Shown one piece after another: positions 18,972-27,855 of a stretch of 64,000 nucleotides of DNA. Each line of letters begins with the position of its first letter. Positions within the stretch are counted from its first letter, which is position 1. Both the position numbers and the translations under genes were made by a program. Under the pieces are notes generated by a model. The model saw nothing but the letters and a program-made list of their open reading frames with translations, made no database searches and had not been told where the DNA came from. The DNA lies in contig NZ_JANKJG010000011.1 in NCBI RefSeq assembly GCF_024733015.1, positions 81,408-145,407 on the forward strand, in the 5' to 3' direction. This DNA is from Pseudosulfitobacter koreensis. Lineage in GTDB: Bacteria > Pseudomonadota > Alphaproteobacteria > Rhodobacterales > Rhodobacteraceae.

Positions 18972-19435
18972 GCGGCACCGGTCGAGCCGAAGCCGCCCTG
19001 ACCGCGTTCGGTGCCGTCCAGCGCCGTGGCCAGATCGAACCGTGCCTGCACCACCGGCGCGACGACCAGCTGCGCGATCCGCATCCCGTGTTCAACCACG
19101 AAACCCGCGTCGCCGAGGTTGATCATGATCACCCCCAGCGGCCCGCGATAATCGCTGTCGATGGTGCCGGGCGTGTTCACCAGCGTCACCCCATGTTTCA
19201 ATGCCAGCCCCGAGCGCGGGCGCACCTGCACCTCGAACCCTTCGGGGATCGCAAGGCGCAGGCCGGTCGGCACAAGCGCGCGCGCGCCCGGGGCCAGGGT
19301 GATCGCACCGCGATCCGCAAAGTTTGCCCGCACGTCGGCCCCCGCAGCGCCCGACGTCTCGTAGGACGGCAGGCCCAGCGCGGTGTCCGCGCCCGCGTCC
19401 CAGAGCATCTGCACGCTTACAGTCCCGTTCTTCAT
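18968..19435 (-). CDS. dut: dUTP diphosphatase
   Basis: 155 residues, normal for trimeric dUTPase. It hydrolyses dUTP to dUMP, which keeps uracil out of DNA and feeds dTMP synthesis. All five motifs are visible, including [23 protein letters not shown] and the C-terminal GQGGFGSTG. The start codon and second codon (ATGAAG) lie inside a dispersed intergenic element that also occurs after glnD and murJ. The 4-base overlap with the MoeB-like gene shows an operon with it, and coaBC lies 33 bases upstream. Confidence 0.95.
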   Translation of the reverse strand: MKNGTVSVQMLWDAGADTALGLPSYETSGAAGADVRANFADRGAITLAPGARALVPTGLRLAIPEGFEVQVRPRSGLALKHGVTLVNTPGTIDSDYRGPLGVIMINLGDAGFVVEHGMRIAQLVVAPVVQARFDLATALDGTERGQGGFGSTGAA

Positions 19436-19461
19436 CTTGCCCTTAAACTCCCGCCGGAGGC
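19430..19461 (-). repeat. dispersed intergenic element, copy 1 (coaBC-dut)
   Basis: Read on the minus strand: CTCC-GGCG-GGAG, then TTTAAGGGCAAGATGAAG. It shares order and most bases with copies at 33311 and 36347. It sits 7 bases after the coaBC stop. It has a small hairpin followed by TTT, like a weak terminator, and here it also supplies the dut start codon. Confidence 0.6.
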
Positions 19462-19468
19462 ATAAAAT

Positions 19469-20662
19469 CTATTCCAACGCAGCCGCGATCCGCGCCGCCA
19501 GTTCCTGCGCCACCGCGTCCTTGCCCATGCGCGGCCAATCCTCGACGCCCGCGTCCGAGACCAGATGCACGGCGTTTTCAGTGCCGCCCATGATGCCGGT
19601 TTCGGGCGACACGTCATTGGCCACGATCCAGTCGCAGCCCTTGCGCTTGCGCTTGGCGGTTGCGTTTTCGACCACGTCATTCGTCTCGGCGGCAAAGCCC
19701 ACGACGAGCGCGGGCCGCCCTTGGGTCATCTGCGAGACTGTCGCCAGGATGTCGGGGTTTTCGGCGAAGTCCAGTTTCGGCATCCCGTCACGGGTCTTTT
19801 TCAGCTTCCGGTCAGAGGCGGATGCCACACGCCAGTCGGCCACGGCCGCCGCAAAGACCGCAGCATCACAAGGCAGCGCCGCCTGCACCGCCTCCAGCAT
19901 CTGCTGCGCGGTCTGCACCCTTACCACCTGCACACCGGCAGGGGGCGCCACGTCCGCAGGTCCGGTGACAAAGACGACTTCCGCCCCCGATGCCGCCAAT
20001 GCAGCGCCCAGCGCCGTGCCTTGCGCACCGGACGAGCGGTTGGCGATATATCGGACCGGATCAATCGGTTCGTGCGTCGGGCCCGAGGTGACCAACACGC
20101 GTTTGCCCGCCAGCGGCCCGGCCCGCAGAGCACCCTCGAGCGCTGCGACAATCTCCAGCGGTTCGGCCATCCGCCCCGGTCCAAACTCGCCGCAGGCCAT
20201 GTCGCCGTCGTTCGGCCCGATCACCGTGATGCCGTCGGCCCGCAGGGTCGCCAGATTGCGCTGCGTCGCGGGGTGGTCCCACATCCGCACATTCATCGCG
20301 GGCGCGATCATCACCGGCGTGTCGGTCGCCAAAAGCAAGGTCGAGGCCAGATCGTTGGCCATGCCCTGCGCCATCTTGGCCATCAGATCCGCCGTCGCCG
20401 GTGCCACCAGCACCAGATCCGCCGAGCGTGACAGCTGGATATGGCCCATTTCGGCCTCGTCCGTCAGATCGAACAGGTCGCGGTAGACCTTCATTCCCGC
20501 AAGCGCCGACACCGACAGCGGCGTCACGAACTCGGACCCCGCCTGCGTCAGCACCGGCGTCACCGATGCGCCGCGTTCGCGCAGACGCCGGATCAGGTCC
20601 AGCGCCTTGAACGCCGCGATCCCGCCGCCGATGATCAAGAGAATTCGTTTGCCGTTCAGCAT
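19469..20662 (-). CDS. coaBC: bifunctional phosphopantothenoylcysteine decarboxylase/synthetase
   Basis: 397 residues; two steps of coenzyme A synthesis. The N-terminal CoaC flavodoxin-like half starts GKRILLIIGGGIAAFKAL and has the PAMN motif (APAMNVRMW). The C-terminal CoaB half begins near residue 185 with VLVTSGPTHEPIDPVRYIANRSSG. The ATG at 20662 is chosen because the family starts just before this GGGIAA segment; a longer in-frame extension reads through non-conserved sequence. The promoter probably lies in the 79 bases before the start. Confidence 0.96.
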   Translation of the reverse strand: MLNGKRILLIIGGGIAAFKALDLIRRLRERGASVTPVLTQAGSEFVTPLSVSALAGMKVYRDLFDLTDEAEMGHIQLSRSADLVLVAPATADLMAKMAQGMANDLASTLLLATDTPVMIAPAMNVRMWDHPATQRNLATLRADGITVIGPNDGDMACGEFGPGRMAEPLEIVAALEGALRAGPLAGKRVLVTSGPTHEPIDPVRYIANRSSGAQGTALGAALAASGAEVVFVTGPADVAPPAGVQVVRVQTAQQMLEAVQAALPCDAAVFAAAVADWRVASASDRKLKKTRDGMPKLDFAENPDILATVSQMTQGRPALVVGFAAETNDVVENATAKRKRKGCDWIVANDVSPETGIMGGTENAVHLVSDAGVEDWPRMGKDAVAQELAARIAAALE

Positions 20663-20741
20663 GCCCGCGTCCCCGCTGCCGTCAATTTTGTCCGAGCATA
20701 GGGCGTGCCAGCCCGATCTGCCAGCCCGTCCATCTGCCCGC

Positions 20742-21533
20742 CTATTTGAACGCGGCACATGGATCGGCGCGGGCTGGCGCGGCCGCATCCCAGATCGCGT
20801 CGAACCCGCCGTCGGGCATGGTTCCGCCCTCGCCCTGACCGATGGACCAGACCGTCGCCTCGGGGTTTACCAGCGCCAGATAGTGCGGCACGCCCCAATC
20901 CTTGCGGGCATGGCCGTTGCCGGTGATCACCACCACGGGGCCGCCGGTGTCCTCCAGCGCCTGCAAGGCCGCCCGCGCCAGTGTCGCATCCCGCAACCGC
21001 TGCACGTTCACCATGCCCGCCAGCAGGTTCTGGGGCAGTGCATCGCAATGGGCCGCAAACTGCATCGCCTCGCGCGTGGCTTGCTGGTCGGTGGGCAGGT
21101 CGCGGTCGAGCCCATAGGCCGCAGCCGCGTCGAAGGCATCCGCCAGGACCCCCTTGACCGCACCAGACGCAACCGCACGCGGAACCGCAGCACCATATGT
21201 CGCGGCATCGGGGGCGGCTGCAAAAATCGGATGATACATCGTGAAATCGGGCCAACCGGCCTCTGCCCAGACCAGCGTCCCGGCCATCGCGCTCGCATCC
21301 GCAATCAGCTCGGGCGACACCAGCTTGGCCTGCTCTTCCGTCAGCATTTCCCAGACGATCGCCTTGGGCTGCACCTGCGCCACGGCCTCGGCCTGTGCCA
21401 CGTGATGGGCGGGATTGTCGTGCACCTCGCCCAGGATCACGATGTCGGCGGATGGGATTTCAGCAGGCCCAACGGCAAAGGCCGCCCCCGACAGGGCGGC
21501 CCACGAAAGCAAAGCGGGAATCACATGTCTCAT
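20742..21533 (-). CDS. ChaN-like (DUF399) exported protein
   Basis: 263 residues with a Sec signal peptide (MRHVIPALLSWAALSGAAFA). The ChaN/DUF399 fold is marked by IVILGEVHDNPAHH near the N-terminus and VVVITGNGHARKDWGVPHYL near residue 200. In Campylobacter, ChaN binds haem as a lipoprotein; here there is no lipobox cysteine, so it is probably a soluble periplasmic protein. The start ATG at 21533 overlaps the rpoH stop, so it is co-transcribed with a heat-shock sigma factor. Function in this organism is unknown. Confidence 0.78.
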   Translation of the reverse strand: MRHVIPALLSWAALSGAAFAVGPAEIPSADIVILGEVHDNPAHHVAQAEAVAQVQPKAIVWEMLTEEQAKLVSPELIADASAMAGTLVWAEAGWPDFTMYHPIFAAAPDAATYGAAVPRAVASGAVKGVLADAFDAAAAYGLDRDLPTDQQATREAMQFAAHCDALPQNLLAGMVNVQRLRDATLARAALQALEDTGGPVVVITGNGHARKDWGVPHYLALVNPEATVWSIGQGEGGTMPDGGFDAIWDAAAPARADPCAAFK

Positions 21534-22408
21534 ACGAGGAAGTGATGCACTTCCCGGCTCTGGGTCTCCAGCGATTTCCGCATCTTGGCGAAAGCCGCGG
21601 CTTCCAGTTGGCGCACGCGCTCCTTGCTCAGGGACAGCTCTTGTCCCAGGCTTTCCAGCGTCCGCGCCTCGTCGCGCAGCTTGCGTTCGCGCACGATGAA
21701 GCGTTCGCGTTCGTTCAGCGCGTTCATCGCCATCAGCAGCCATTCGCGCAACTGTGCGGTGTCGTGTTCGTTCTCGACCAGTTCCGCCGCCTGCGCGCCA
21801 TCGTCTTCCAGCGCGTCGATCCACTCGCGGCCTTCGTCCTCGGACGACTGCGTGGCGTTCAGCGAATAGTCGGACCCGCCAAGCCGCCCCTCCATCATCT
21901 CGACATCGCGCAGGGGCACGCCGATCTCGGTCGAGATCATCTGCCGCAACTGGTGCCGGTCGAGGGTTTCGCCTGCCGATGCGCTTTCACGCTCAAGCCG
22001 TGCCTGAACCCGGCGCATGTTGAAGAATAGAGATTTCTGCGAGGATGTGGACCCGGTGCGCACCATCGACCAGTTGCGCATGACGTAATCCTGGATCGAC
22101 GCCTTGATCCACCAGACCGCATAGGTCGAGAAGCGAACACCGCGATCAGGGTCGAATTTGTCGGCGGCCTTCATCAGGCCAAGACCGGCTTCCTGGATCA
22201 GATCGTTCATCGGCGCGCCGTAGCGTTTGAACTTGGACGCCATCGAAATCGCAAGCCGCATGTAGGCCGTGATCAGCCGGTGCAGGGCGGCCTCGTCCCG
22301 CTCGTCGCGCCAGGCGTAGGCCAGTTTCAGTTCGGTTTCCGCATCCAGTAACTCGGCTTTCATCGCGATGCGGGAAAGTGATACTTCCTTAACGTTGTCC
22401 AATGCCAT
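21530..22408 (-). CDS. rpoH: RNA polymerase sigma-32 factor (RpoH2 type)
   Basis: 292 residues. Region 2 includes YMRLAISMASKFKRYGAPMNDLIQEAG and FDPDRGVRFSTYAVWWIKASIQDYVMRNW, the sigma-32 core. Region 4 ends with the helix-turn-helix LSLSKERVRQLEAAAF. 'FKRYGAP' and the overall length resemble the RpoH2 class of Rhodobacterales, which serves oxidative and photo-oxidative stress, often under RpoE. A tandem 11-bp repeat (CAGATCGCTGC twice, 22421-22442) lies just upstream. It is coupled to the ChaN-like gene by an ATGA overlap. Confidence 0.92.
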   Translation of the reverse strand: MALDNVKEVSLSRIAMKAELLDAETELKLAYAWRDERDEAALHRLITAYMRLAISMASKFKRYGAPMNDLIQEAGLGLMKAADKFDPDRGVRFSTYAVWWIKASIQDYVMRNWSMVRTGSTSSQKSLFFNMRRVQARLERESASAGETLDRHQLRQMISTEIGVPLRDVEMMEGRLGGSDYSLNATQSSEDEGREWIDALEDDGAQAAELVENEHDTAQLREWLLMAMNALNERERFIVRERKLRDEARTLESLGQELSLSKERVRQLEAAAFAKMRKSLETQSREVHHFLV

Positions 22409-22420
22409 TGTGACGTCTCC

Positions 22421-22442
22421 CAGATCGCTGCCAGATCGCTGC
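22421..22442. repeat. tandem 11-bp direct repeat upstream of rpoH
   Basis: CAGATCGCTGC occurs twice head to tail in the rpoH 5' region, 13 to 34 bases before the start codon. It could be an operator, or a slippage duplication in the 5' UTR. Confidence 0.5.
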
Positions 22443-22508
22443 TTGTGATGCGGTATTGAGTTGATTACGCATCAACACAGGGTTCGGTTCACTTGCGAGG
22501 TTAAAAAA

Positions 22509-23027
22509 GTGTTGCCTTCGATGACATTCGTTTTAGGTGGCGCCGCGTCCGGGAAATCCGTCTTCGGTGAAAACCTGATAGTTAACAGTGGGTTAATTCC
22601 GGTCTATCTGGCAACCGCACGGATATGGGACGCCGAAATAAAAAACCGGGTGCAGGTACACCGCGACCGGCGCGACACCGCATGGACCAACTGCGAGGCA
22701 ACCCATGATCTGGCCCCGGTCCTGTCCAAGCGCCGCGCGGGCGAGGCTGTGCTGGTCGATTGCGCCACGATGTGGCTGACCAACCACGTGATGGACGACA
22801 CCGATCTGGCGCAGGCACAGGCCGATCTGCTTACGGCGCTGGCCAATTGCGCGGCCCCCATCGTCGTCGTCTCGAACGAGTTGGGCCAGGGCATCGTGCC
22901 CGCCGACGCCGACACCCGCGCCTTTCGCGAGGCGCAGGGGCGGCTGAACATCGCGCTGGCCGCACAGGCCGATACCGCCGTGCAGGTGGTCGCAGGGCTG
23001 CCCAATGTTCTGAAAGGCAGCCTGTGA
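22509..23027 (+). CDS. cobU: bifunctional adenosylcobinamide kinase / guanylyltransferase
   Basis: 172 residues, the usual length for CobU/CobP, which phosphorylates adenosylcobinamide and activates it with GTP in late B12 synthesis or salvage. The P-loop is GGAASGKS; VLVDCATMWLTN and VVVSNELGQGIVP are family motifs. The start is probably GTG at 22509 (VLPSMTFVLGG), 8 bases after GAGG; ATG at 22521 is possible. The first 30 codons are unusually AT-rich, with two TTA codons, and contain a perfect TTAA-N7-TTAA motif. It overlaps the next gene by 4 bases. Confidence 0.93.
   Translation: MLPSMTFVLGGAASGKSVFGENLIVNSGLIPVYLATARIWDAEIKNRVQVHRDRRDTAWTNCEATHDLAPVLSKRRAGEAVLVDCATMWLTNHVMDDTDLAQAQADLLTALANCAAPIVVVSNELGQGIVPADADTRAFREAQGRLNIALAAQADTAVQVVAGLPNVLKGSL
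22582..22596. promoter_or_regulatory. perfect CtrA-type box inside cobU
   Basis: TTAA CAGTGGG TTAA matches the alphaproteobacterial CtrA consensus TTAA-N7-TTAA exactly. It lies within codons 25-30 of cobU. Exact matches are rare in DNA of this GC content. Binding is untested. Confidence 0.4.
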
Positions 23028-23602
23028 CCACCTGGCATTGGGTGCGTCACGGCCCGACGCATCAGAAAACATTCGTCGGCTGGCGCGACGTTGCCGCCGA
23101 CCTGTCCGATCAGGCCCAGATCGACCGCATCAAGGCGTTTCTGCCGGATGATGCGCTGGTGATCTCTTCGGACCTGATCCGCGCCCATGCCACCGCCGAC
23201 GCGATTGCAGGGGGGCGTACCCGGCTGCGCTCCGATCCGATGCTGCGCGAATTTCACTTCGGCGCCTGGGACAACTGGCATTTCACCCGCGTCAGCGACA
23301 CCTATCCCGACCTCAGCCGCAGCTACTGGGAAGACCCCGGCGACATCATCCCGCCCGGTGGCGAAAGCTGGAACATGGCCGCCGCCCGTGTCGCCACCGC
23401 CGTGCGCCGGATCAGCGCGCAGCATCCGGGTCGGCACGTCATCGCGGTGGCGCATATCGGCGTGATCCTGACGCAGGTGCAGGCGGCGATGGGCTGGACG
23501 CCGAAACAGGCGCTGGCCCACAAGATCGACAATCTGTCGGTGACCCGCATCGACGGCAACGGGGCCGCGTCCCCGGTGCCCCTGCTCAATCACCTTCCGT
23601 GA
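23024..23602 (+). CDS. histidine phosphatase family protein (CobC-like)
   Basis: 192 residues with the phosphoglycerate-mutase-like signature WVRHGPT at the N-terminus (catalytic His), SSDLIRAHATADAI, the acid GAWDNWHF region, and AVAHIGV with the second His. It overlaps cobU as GTGA and follows AAAGG, so it begins with GTG at 23024. Position after cobU suggests alpha-ribazole phosphatase, the CobC step of B12 assembly, but other phosphomonoesters are possible. Confidence 0.82.
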   Translation: MTTWHWVRHGPTHQKTFVGWRDVAADLSDQAQIDRIKAFLPDDALVISSDLIRAHATADAIAGGRTRLRSDPMLREFHFGAWDNWHFTRVSDTYPDLSRSYWEDPGDIIPPGGESWNMAAARVATAVRRISAQHPGRHVIAVAHIGVILTQVQAAMGWTPKQALAHKIDNLSVTRIDGNGAASPVPLLNHLP

Positions 23603-23662
23603 TGATGGCCCGCACAAAACAGCGTTTTACCGCCGCTGACATTCGCGCTTAACCTGCGCGCC

Positions 23663-24337
23663 ATGACATATGACCTTTATATCGGCGACCGCACGTTTTC
23701 GAGCTGGTCCTTGCGCGGCTGGCTGATGCTCGAAAAATTCGGCCTGCCCTATCGCACCCACATGATCGGCCTCTACGGTGGCACGATGGCGCAAGACATG
23801 GCGCATCTGGCCCCGGCGCGGCTGGTCCCCGCCCTGCAACTGCCCGACGGCACCGTGGTCGGCGAAAGCATGGCCATCGCCGAAACGCTGGCAGAAAGAC
23901 ACCCGCAGGCGGGGCTTTGGCCCACGGACGCCGCCGCGCGGGCCACCGCACGGATGCTCTGCGCCGAGATGGCCGCAGGCTTCGGCGCGCTCAGGGGCGA
24001 ATGCCCGATGCAGTTGCAGCATGTGAACGCAGGCTTCGAAGCCTCCGGGCCGACGCGCCAAGACCTGGCGCGGATCGAGGTCCTGTGGTCCCATGCCCGC
24101 ACATTTGCGACCGAGGGCCCCTGGCTCTTTGGTGCATACAGCCTTGCCGACGCGTTCTATGCCCCGGTCTGCGCGCGCATCATCGGCTATGATCTGCCGG
24201 TCTCGGACGCCGCCCGCGCCTATTGCGCCACCACAATCGCGGACCCCGCATTCAAGACATGGCGCGCCGAGGGGTTGAAAACAGTCTACGATCCCTTCCC
24301 CTATGACATGGGCACCCCTACCACAAACTGGCCCTGA
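23663..24337 (+). CDS. glutathione S-transferase family protein
   Basis: 224 residues. The N-terminal thioredoxin fold has the likely catalytic Ser in FSSWSLRGWLML, and the cis-Pro region is RLVPALQLPDG followed by VGESMAIAETLAE (glutathione gamma-glutamyl contact). The C-terminal half is all-helical with FGAYSLADAFYAPV. It resembles zeta or beta-type bacterial GSTs of unknown substrate. It stands alone between the B12 pair and comM. Confidence 0.88.
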   Translation: MTYDLYIGDRTFSSWSLRGWLMLEKFGLPYRTHMIGLYGGTMAQDMAHLAPARLVPALQLPDGTVVGESMAIAETLAERHPQAGLWPTDAAARATARMLCAEMAAGFGALRGECPMQLQHVNAGFEASGPTRQDLARIEVLWSHARTFATEGPWLFGAYSLADAFYAPVCARIIGYDLPVSDAARAYCATTIADPAFKTWRAEGLKTVYDPFPYDMGTPTTNWP

Positions 24338-24468
24338 TCTTTCTTCTGGCCTTAAATATCCAAATTCCGACCCTGCCGCCGCGCGGCTCCACCCGCGATC
24401 CTGCGACGTCGTTAACCAATCGTAAATGCCCACCCTCTACCGATTAACCATATCGCAAGAGGGGCATC
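24338..24468 (+). promoter_or_regulatory. comM upstream region with CtrA-like half sites
   Basis: TTAA-N7-TAAA at 24412-24426 differs from the CtrA consensus at one base. A second TTAACCA half site lies at 24444-24450. Both are within 60 bases of the comM start. In other Rhodobacterales, competence genes including comM are reported in the CtrA regulon. The 5' part (24341-24362) carries TTTCTTCTGG...TTAAATATCC, loosely like the dispersed elements. Confidence 0.4.
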
Positions 24469-25983
24469 ATGGTCGCACGCGCCTATACCGTGGCATTTCA
24501 GGGGGTCGAGGCCCGGCTGGTCGAAGTGCAATGCGCCCTGTCGCCGGGCCTGCCCGCATTTTCCATCGTGGGCCTGCCGGACAAGGCCGTGTCCGAGGCG
24601 CGCGACCGGGTGCGCGCGGCCTTGGGTGCGATGGCCATCGCCCTGCCGTCGCGGCGCATCACGGTCAACCTGTCGCCTGCCGACCTGCCCAAGGAAGGCT
24701 CGCATTTCGATCTGCCCATCGCACTGGCGCTGCTGGCCGCACTGGACATCATCCCCAAGGACACCGCCGAAGGGGTCGTGGCCTTGGGCGAGTTGTCCCT
24801 CGACGGCTCATTGATCCCCGTCATCGGCGCGCTGCCCGCGGCGATGGCCGCCGCCGCCGACAACCGCACCCTGCTCTGTCCAGCCGCCTCGGGTGCCGAA
24901 GCGGCCTGGGTCTCGGCCACCAAGGTGATCGCCGCGCCCGACCTTGGTGCCGCGATACGCCACTTTACCGGGCAATCGCTGATCGAACCCAGCCTGCCGG
25001 GCGAGGTCACGCCCGACGCGATCCTCAAGGACATGCGCGACGTCAAGGGACAGGAGCGCGCCAAGCGCGCGCTGGAAATCGCCGCCGCAGGCAGGCACCA
25101 CCTGATCCTGGTCGGCACGCCCGGATCGGGCAAATCCATGCTGGCCGCGCGCCTGTCAGGCATCCTGCCGCCGCTGACCCCCGGCGAGGCGCTGGAAACC
25201 TCGATGATCCACTCGCTCGCCGGGCTGCTGGACGCGGGCGGCATCTCGCGCGCGCGGCCCTTTCGCGAACCGCACCACACCGCGTCGATGGCCGCGATCA
25301 TCGGCGGCGGGCGCAGCGCCAAACCGGGCGAGGTGTCTCTGGCGCACAATGGCGTCTTGTTCATGGACGAGTTCCCCGAATTTCCCCGCGCGGTGCTGGA
25401 GACCCTGCGCCAGCCGATCGAAACGGGCGAGGTGATGATCGCGCGTGCCAATGCCCATGTGAAATACCCCTGCGCCTTCATGCTGGTGGCTGCCGCCAAC
25501 CCCTGCAAATGCGGCTATCTGACCGACCCCGACCGCGCCTGCGGACGTGTGCCGCTCTGCGGCGAGGATTACATGGGGCGCATATCCGGCCCGCTGATGG
25601 ACCGGTTCGATCTGCGGGTGGACGTGCCGCCGGTGCGCTTTACCGATCTGGATCTGCCTGCCTCGGGCGACACCTCGGCGCAGATTGCGGCACGGGTGGC
25701 GGCGGCACGCGACATCCAGATCGCGCGGTTCGACGGACGCGCCGACATGCGCTCGAACGCCGACGCCGAAGGCGAGATCCTGAAGGCATGCGCGACACCG
25801 GATGCGGAAGGCCGCGCGCTCTTGTCGCGTGTGGCGGAACGGTTCGCGCTGTCGGCGCGCGGCTATCACCGGGTGCTGCGCGTGGCGCGGACCATCGCCG
25901 ATCTGGCCGGATCGGACGAGGTTCGCCATCCCCACATCGCCGAAGCGGTCAGCTTTCGCCTGCCGCAGCCAGGCGGGTCCTGA
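24469..25983 (+). CDS. comM: ComM/YifB-family AAA ATPase (Mg-chelatase-like)
   Basis: 504 residues. The N-terminal Lon-protease-like fold (1-170) includes ALGELSLDGSL. The AAA+ core has Walker A VGTPGSGKSML (about 222-232), Walker B LFMDEFPEF, and a zinc-ribbon-like insert NPCKCGYLTDPDRAC. Vibrio ComM is a hexameric helicase that promotes branch migration during natural transformation. The start follows GAGGGG. The last 35 bases overlap the end of the convergent hydrolase gene. Confidence 0.92.
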   Translation: MVARAYTVAFQGVEARLVEVQCALSPGLPAFSIVGLPDKAVSEARDRVRAALGAMAIALPSRRITVNLSPADLPKEGSHFDLPIALALLAALDIIPKDTAEGVVALGELSLDGSLIPVIGALPAAMAAAADNRTLLCPAASGAEAAWVSATKVIAAPDLGAAIRHFTGQSLIEPSLPGEVTPDAILKDMRDVKGQERAKRALEIAAAGRHHLILVGTPGSGKSMLAARLSGILPPLTPGEALETSMIHSLAGLLDAGGISRARPFREPHHTASMAAIIGGGRSAKPGEVSLAHNGVLFMDEFPEFPRAVLETLRQPIETGEVMIARANAHVKYPCAFMLVAAANPCKCGYLTDPDRACGRVPLCGEDYMGRISGPLMDRFDLRVDVPPVRFTDLDLPASGDTSAQIAARVAAARDIQIARFDGRADMRSNADAEGEILKACATPDAEGRALLSRVAERFALSARGYHRVLRVARTIADLAGSDEVRHPHIAEAVSFRLPQPGGS

Positions 25984-26863
25984 TCCAGCCCGCAAGCTGG
26001 TCCAGCGTCTGCCGCGCCTCGGGCAACGTGTTGTGAAACATTGGCCAGACATGGGGCACGTCGTGCGCGATGTGCATCTGAACCGACACGCCCTGCGCCT
26101 TCATCCGGGGCACCAGTCGACGGGTGTCGTCCAGCAGGATCTCGGTATCGCCCGCGGCGATCCAGGTGGGCGGTGCGCCTTTGAAATCGGCGAAAAGCGG
26201 GCTGGCCTGCGGATCGGTCGGAGCGGTGCCGTGCAGATAGGCCTCGGCCATTTCCGAGACGCGATTGGTCGGCAGCATGGCCTCGCACCGCGCGTTCACC
26301 TGCAGGCTGGCGCCCGAGAACGTGAGGTCGGTCAGGGGCGAGAAGGCGAAGACCCCGGCGGGCAGGTCGGCCCCGCACTGTATCAGCCGTGCCAGCAGCG
26401 CCAGAACCAGGCCGCCACCGGCACTGTCGCCGCCCATGATGATGCGCTGCGGCGAAACGCCCGAGGCGACAAGCGCGTGGTAGGCGTCTTCGGCGCGGTC
26501 AAGGGCGGCGGGATAGGGCGCTTCGGGGGCAAGCGGATAAACCGGCAGAACCGCGCGCAGGCCCGCCCGCCGGGCCAGAGCCGCGACCATCGCGGCATGG
26601 GTGCGCGGGCTGCCGAAAATATAGCCGCCGCCATGGAAATAGAGCAGTACCTGACCCGCGTCCGCGCCCTTCGGCTCGAGCCACAGCGCCTCGCCCGACC
26701 CCAGATCGCGCCAGTGCCGCGCCACATCGCGGGGGCCGTGAAAGAACAATCGCGCGCTGCTCTCGAACCTGCGCCGCATCTCGTCGTGCGACGCGGCGCG
26801 CGCCATCGCAGGCTTTTCGAACCACGTCAGCCAGTTGTTCAGAACGGACCGCTGCCAGCTCAT
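25949..26863 (-). CDS. alpha/beta hydrolase (HSL-family esterase)
   Basis: 304 residues of the hormone-sensitive-lipase esterase family. The oxyanion motif HGGGYIFGS lies near residue 75, the nucleophile Ser in GGDSAGGGL near 145, the Asp in [11 protein letters not shown] near 240, and the His in [10 protein letters not shown] near 270. Substrate is probably a short acyl ester. The start overlaps the gshB stop as ATGA. Its 3' end overlaps comM by 35 bases on the opposite strand. Confidence 0.9.
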   Translation of the reverse strand: MSWQRSVLNNWLTWFEKPAMARAASHDEMRRRFESSARLFFHGPRDVARHWRDLGSGEALWLEPKGADAGQVLLYFHGGGYIFGSPRTHAAMVAALARRAGLRAVLPVYPLAPEAPYPAALDRAEDAYHALVASGVSPQRIIMGGDSAGGGLVLALLARLIQCGADLPAGVFAFSPLTDLTFSGASLQVNARCEAMLPTNRVSEMAEAYLHGTAPTDPQASPLFADFKGAPPTWIAAGDTEILLDDTRRLVPRMKAQGVSVQMHIAHDVPHVWPMFHNTLPEARQTLDQLAGWIRTRLAAAGES

Positions 26864-27795
26864 GCGCGTCTGGCCTCGATCGCCTCCCAGATCCTGGCGG
26901 CGATGTTCACGCCGTCAAAACGCTCCAGCTCCTGAATGCCGGTGGGCGAGGTCACGTTGATCTCGGTCAGGTAGTCGCCGATCACGTCGATGCCAACGAA
27001 CACTTGTCCCCGCTCTTTCAACAAGGGGCCGATGGCCGCGCAGATCTCGCGGTCCCGGTCGGTCAGGCCGACCTTTTCGGGGCGTCCGCCGACGTGCATG
27101 TTCGACCGCGTCTCTCCCTCGGCGGGCACCCGGTTGATCGCGCCTACGGCCTCGCCGTCGACGAGGATCACCCGCTTGTCACCCTTGGAGACGGCTGGCA
27201 GGAATTTCTGCACGATCAGCGGCTCGCGGCTGAACCCGGTGAAAAGCTCGTGCAGGCTGCTCAGGTTGCGGTCGTTGGCATCCAGCCGGAACACACCCGC
27301 GCCGCCGTTGCCGTAAAGCGGTTTGAGGATGATATCGCCATGCTTGGCCTTGAACGCCTTGATGGTGCCGAGATCGCGCGCAATCGTCGTGGGCGGCGTC
27401 AGCTCGGGGAAATCCAGCACCAGCAGCTTTTCGGGAAAGTTGCGGACCCAGAACGGGTCATTCACCACGAGCGTGGTCTTCTTCAGCCGGTCCAGCAGAT
27501 GGGTCGAGGTGATATAGTGCATGTCGAAGGGCGGGTCCTGACGCAGCCAGACCACGTCGAATTCGGACAGATCGACCTCGCGCATCTCGCCCAGGCGCGC
27601 ATGGTCTCCCTGTACCCGCTGCACGGTAAAATCCTGCCCCCGCGCGGTGATGCGCCCCTCTTGGTAGGCCAGATGATCCGGGGTGTAGAAGAACAGAGAA
27701 TGCCCCCGCGCCTGCGCCTCCTCGGCCAGCCGAAAGCTGCTGTCTGCGTTGATATTCACGTCCCCGATCGGGTCCATCTGAAAGGCGATCTTCAT
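26860..27795 (-). CDS. gshB: glutathione synthetase
   Basis: 311 residues, the normal size of bacterial GshB, an ATP-grasp enzyme joining gamma-glutamylcysteine and glycine. It begins [20 protein letters not shown] (family start) and has [16 protein letters not shown] (ATP-grasp loop) and [17 protein letters not shown] at the C-terminus. The start is preceded by GAGGTG. It is coupled to the downstream esterase by a 4-base overlap. Confidence 0.95.
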   Translation of the reverse strand: MKIAFQMDPIGDVNINADSSFRLAEEAQARGHSLFFYTPDHLAYQEGRITARGQDFTVQRVQGDHARLGEMREVDLSEFDVVWLRQDPPFDMHYITSTHLLDRLKKTTLVVNDPFWVRNFPEKLLVLDFPELTPPTTIARDLGTIKAFKAKHGDIILKPLYGNGGAGVFRLDANDRNLSSLHELFTGFSREPLIVQKFLPAVSKGDKRVILVDGEAVGAINRVPAEGETRSNMHVGGRPEKVGLTDRDREICAAIGPLLKERGQVFVGIDVIGDYLTEINVTSPTGIQELERFDGVNIAARIWEAIEARRA

Positions 27796-27855
27796 CGCGG
27801 CACCTCGCGTTGCTGAGCTTCCTTGATGGATCAGCGGCGCAGCGGGCGCAATGGG

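Noticed and set aside
22461..22475. TTGAT-N5-ATCAA palindrome between rpoH and cobU, resembling an FNR/FnrL box
   Set aside because: FNR boxes have a 4-base spacer; this one has 5, which puts the half sites out of phase. No oxygen-linked gene is involved.
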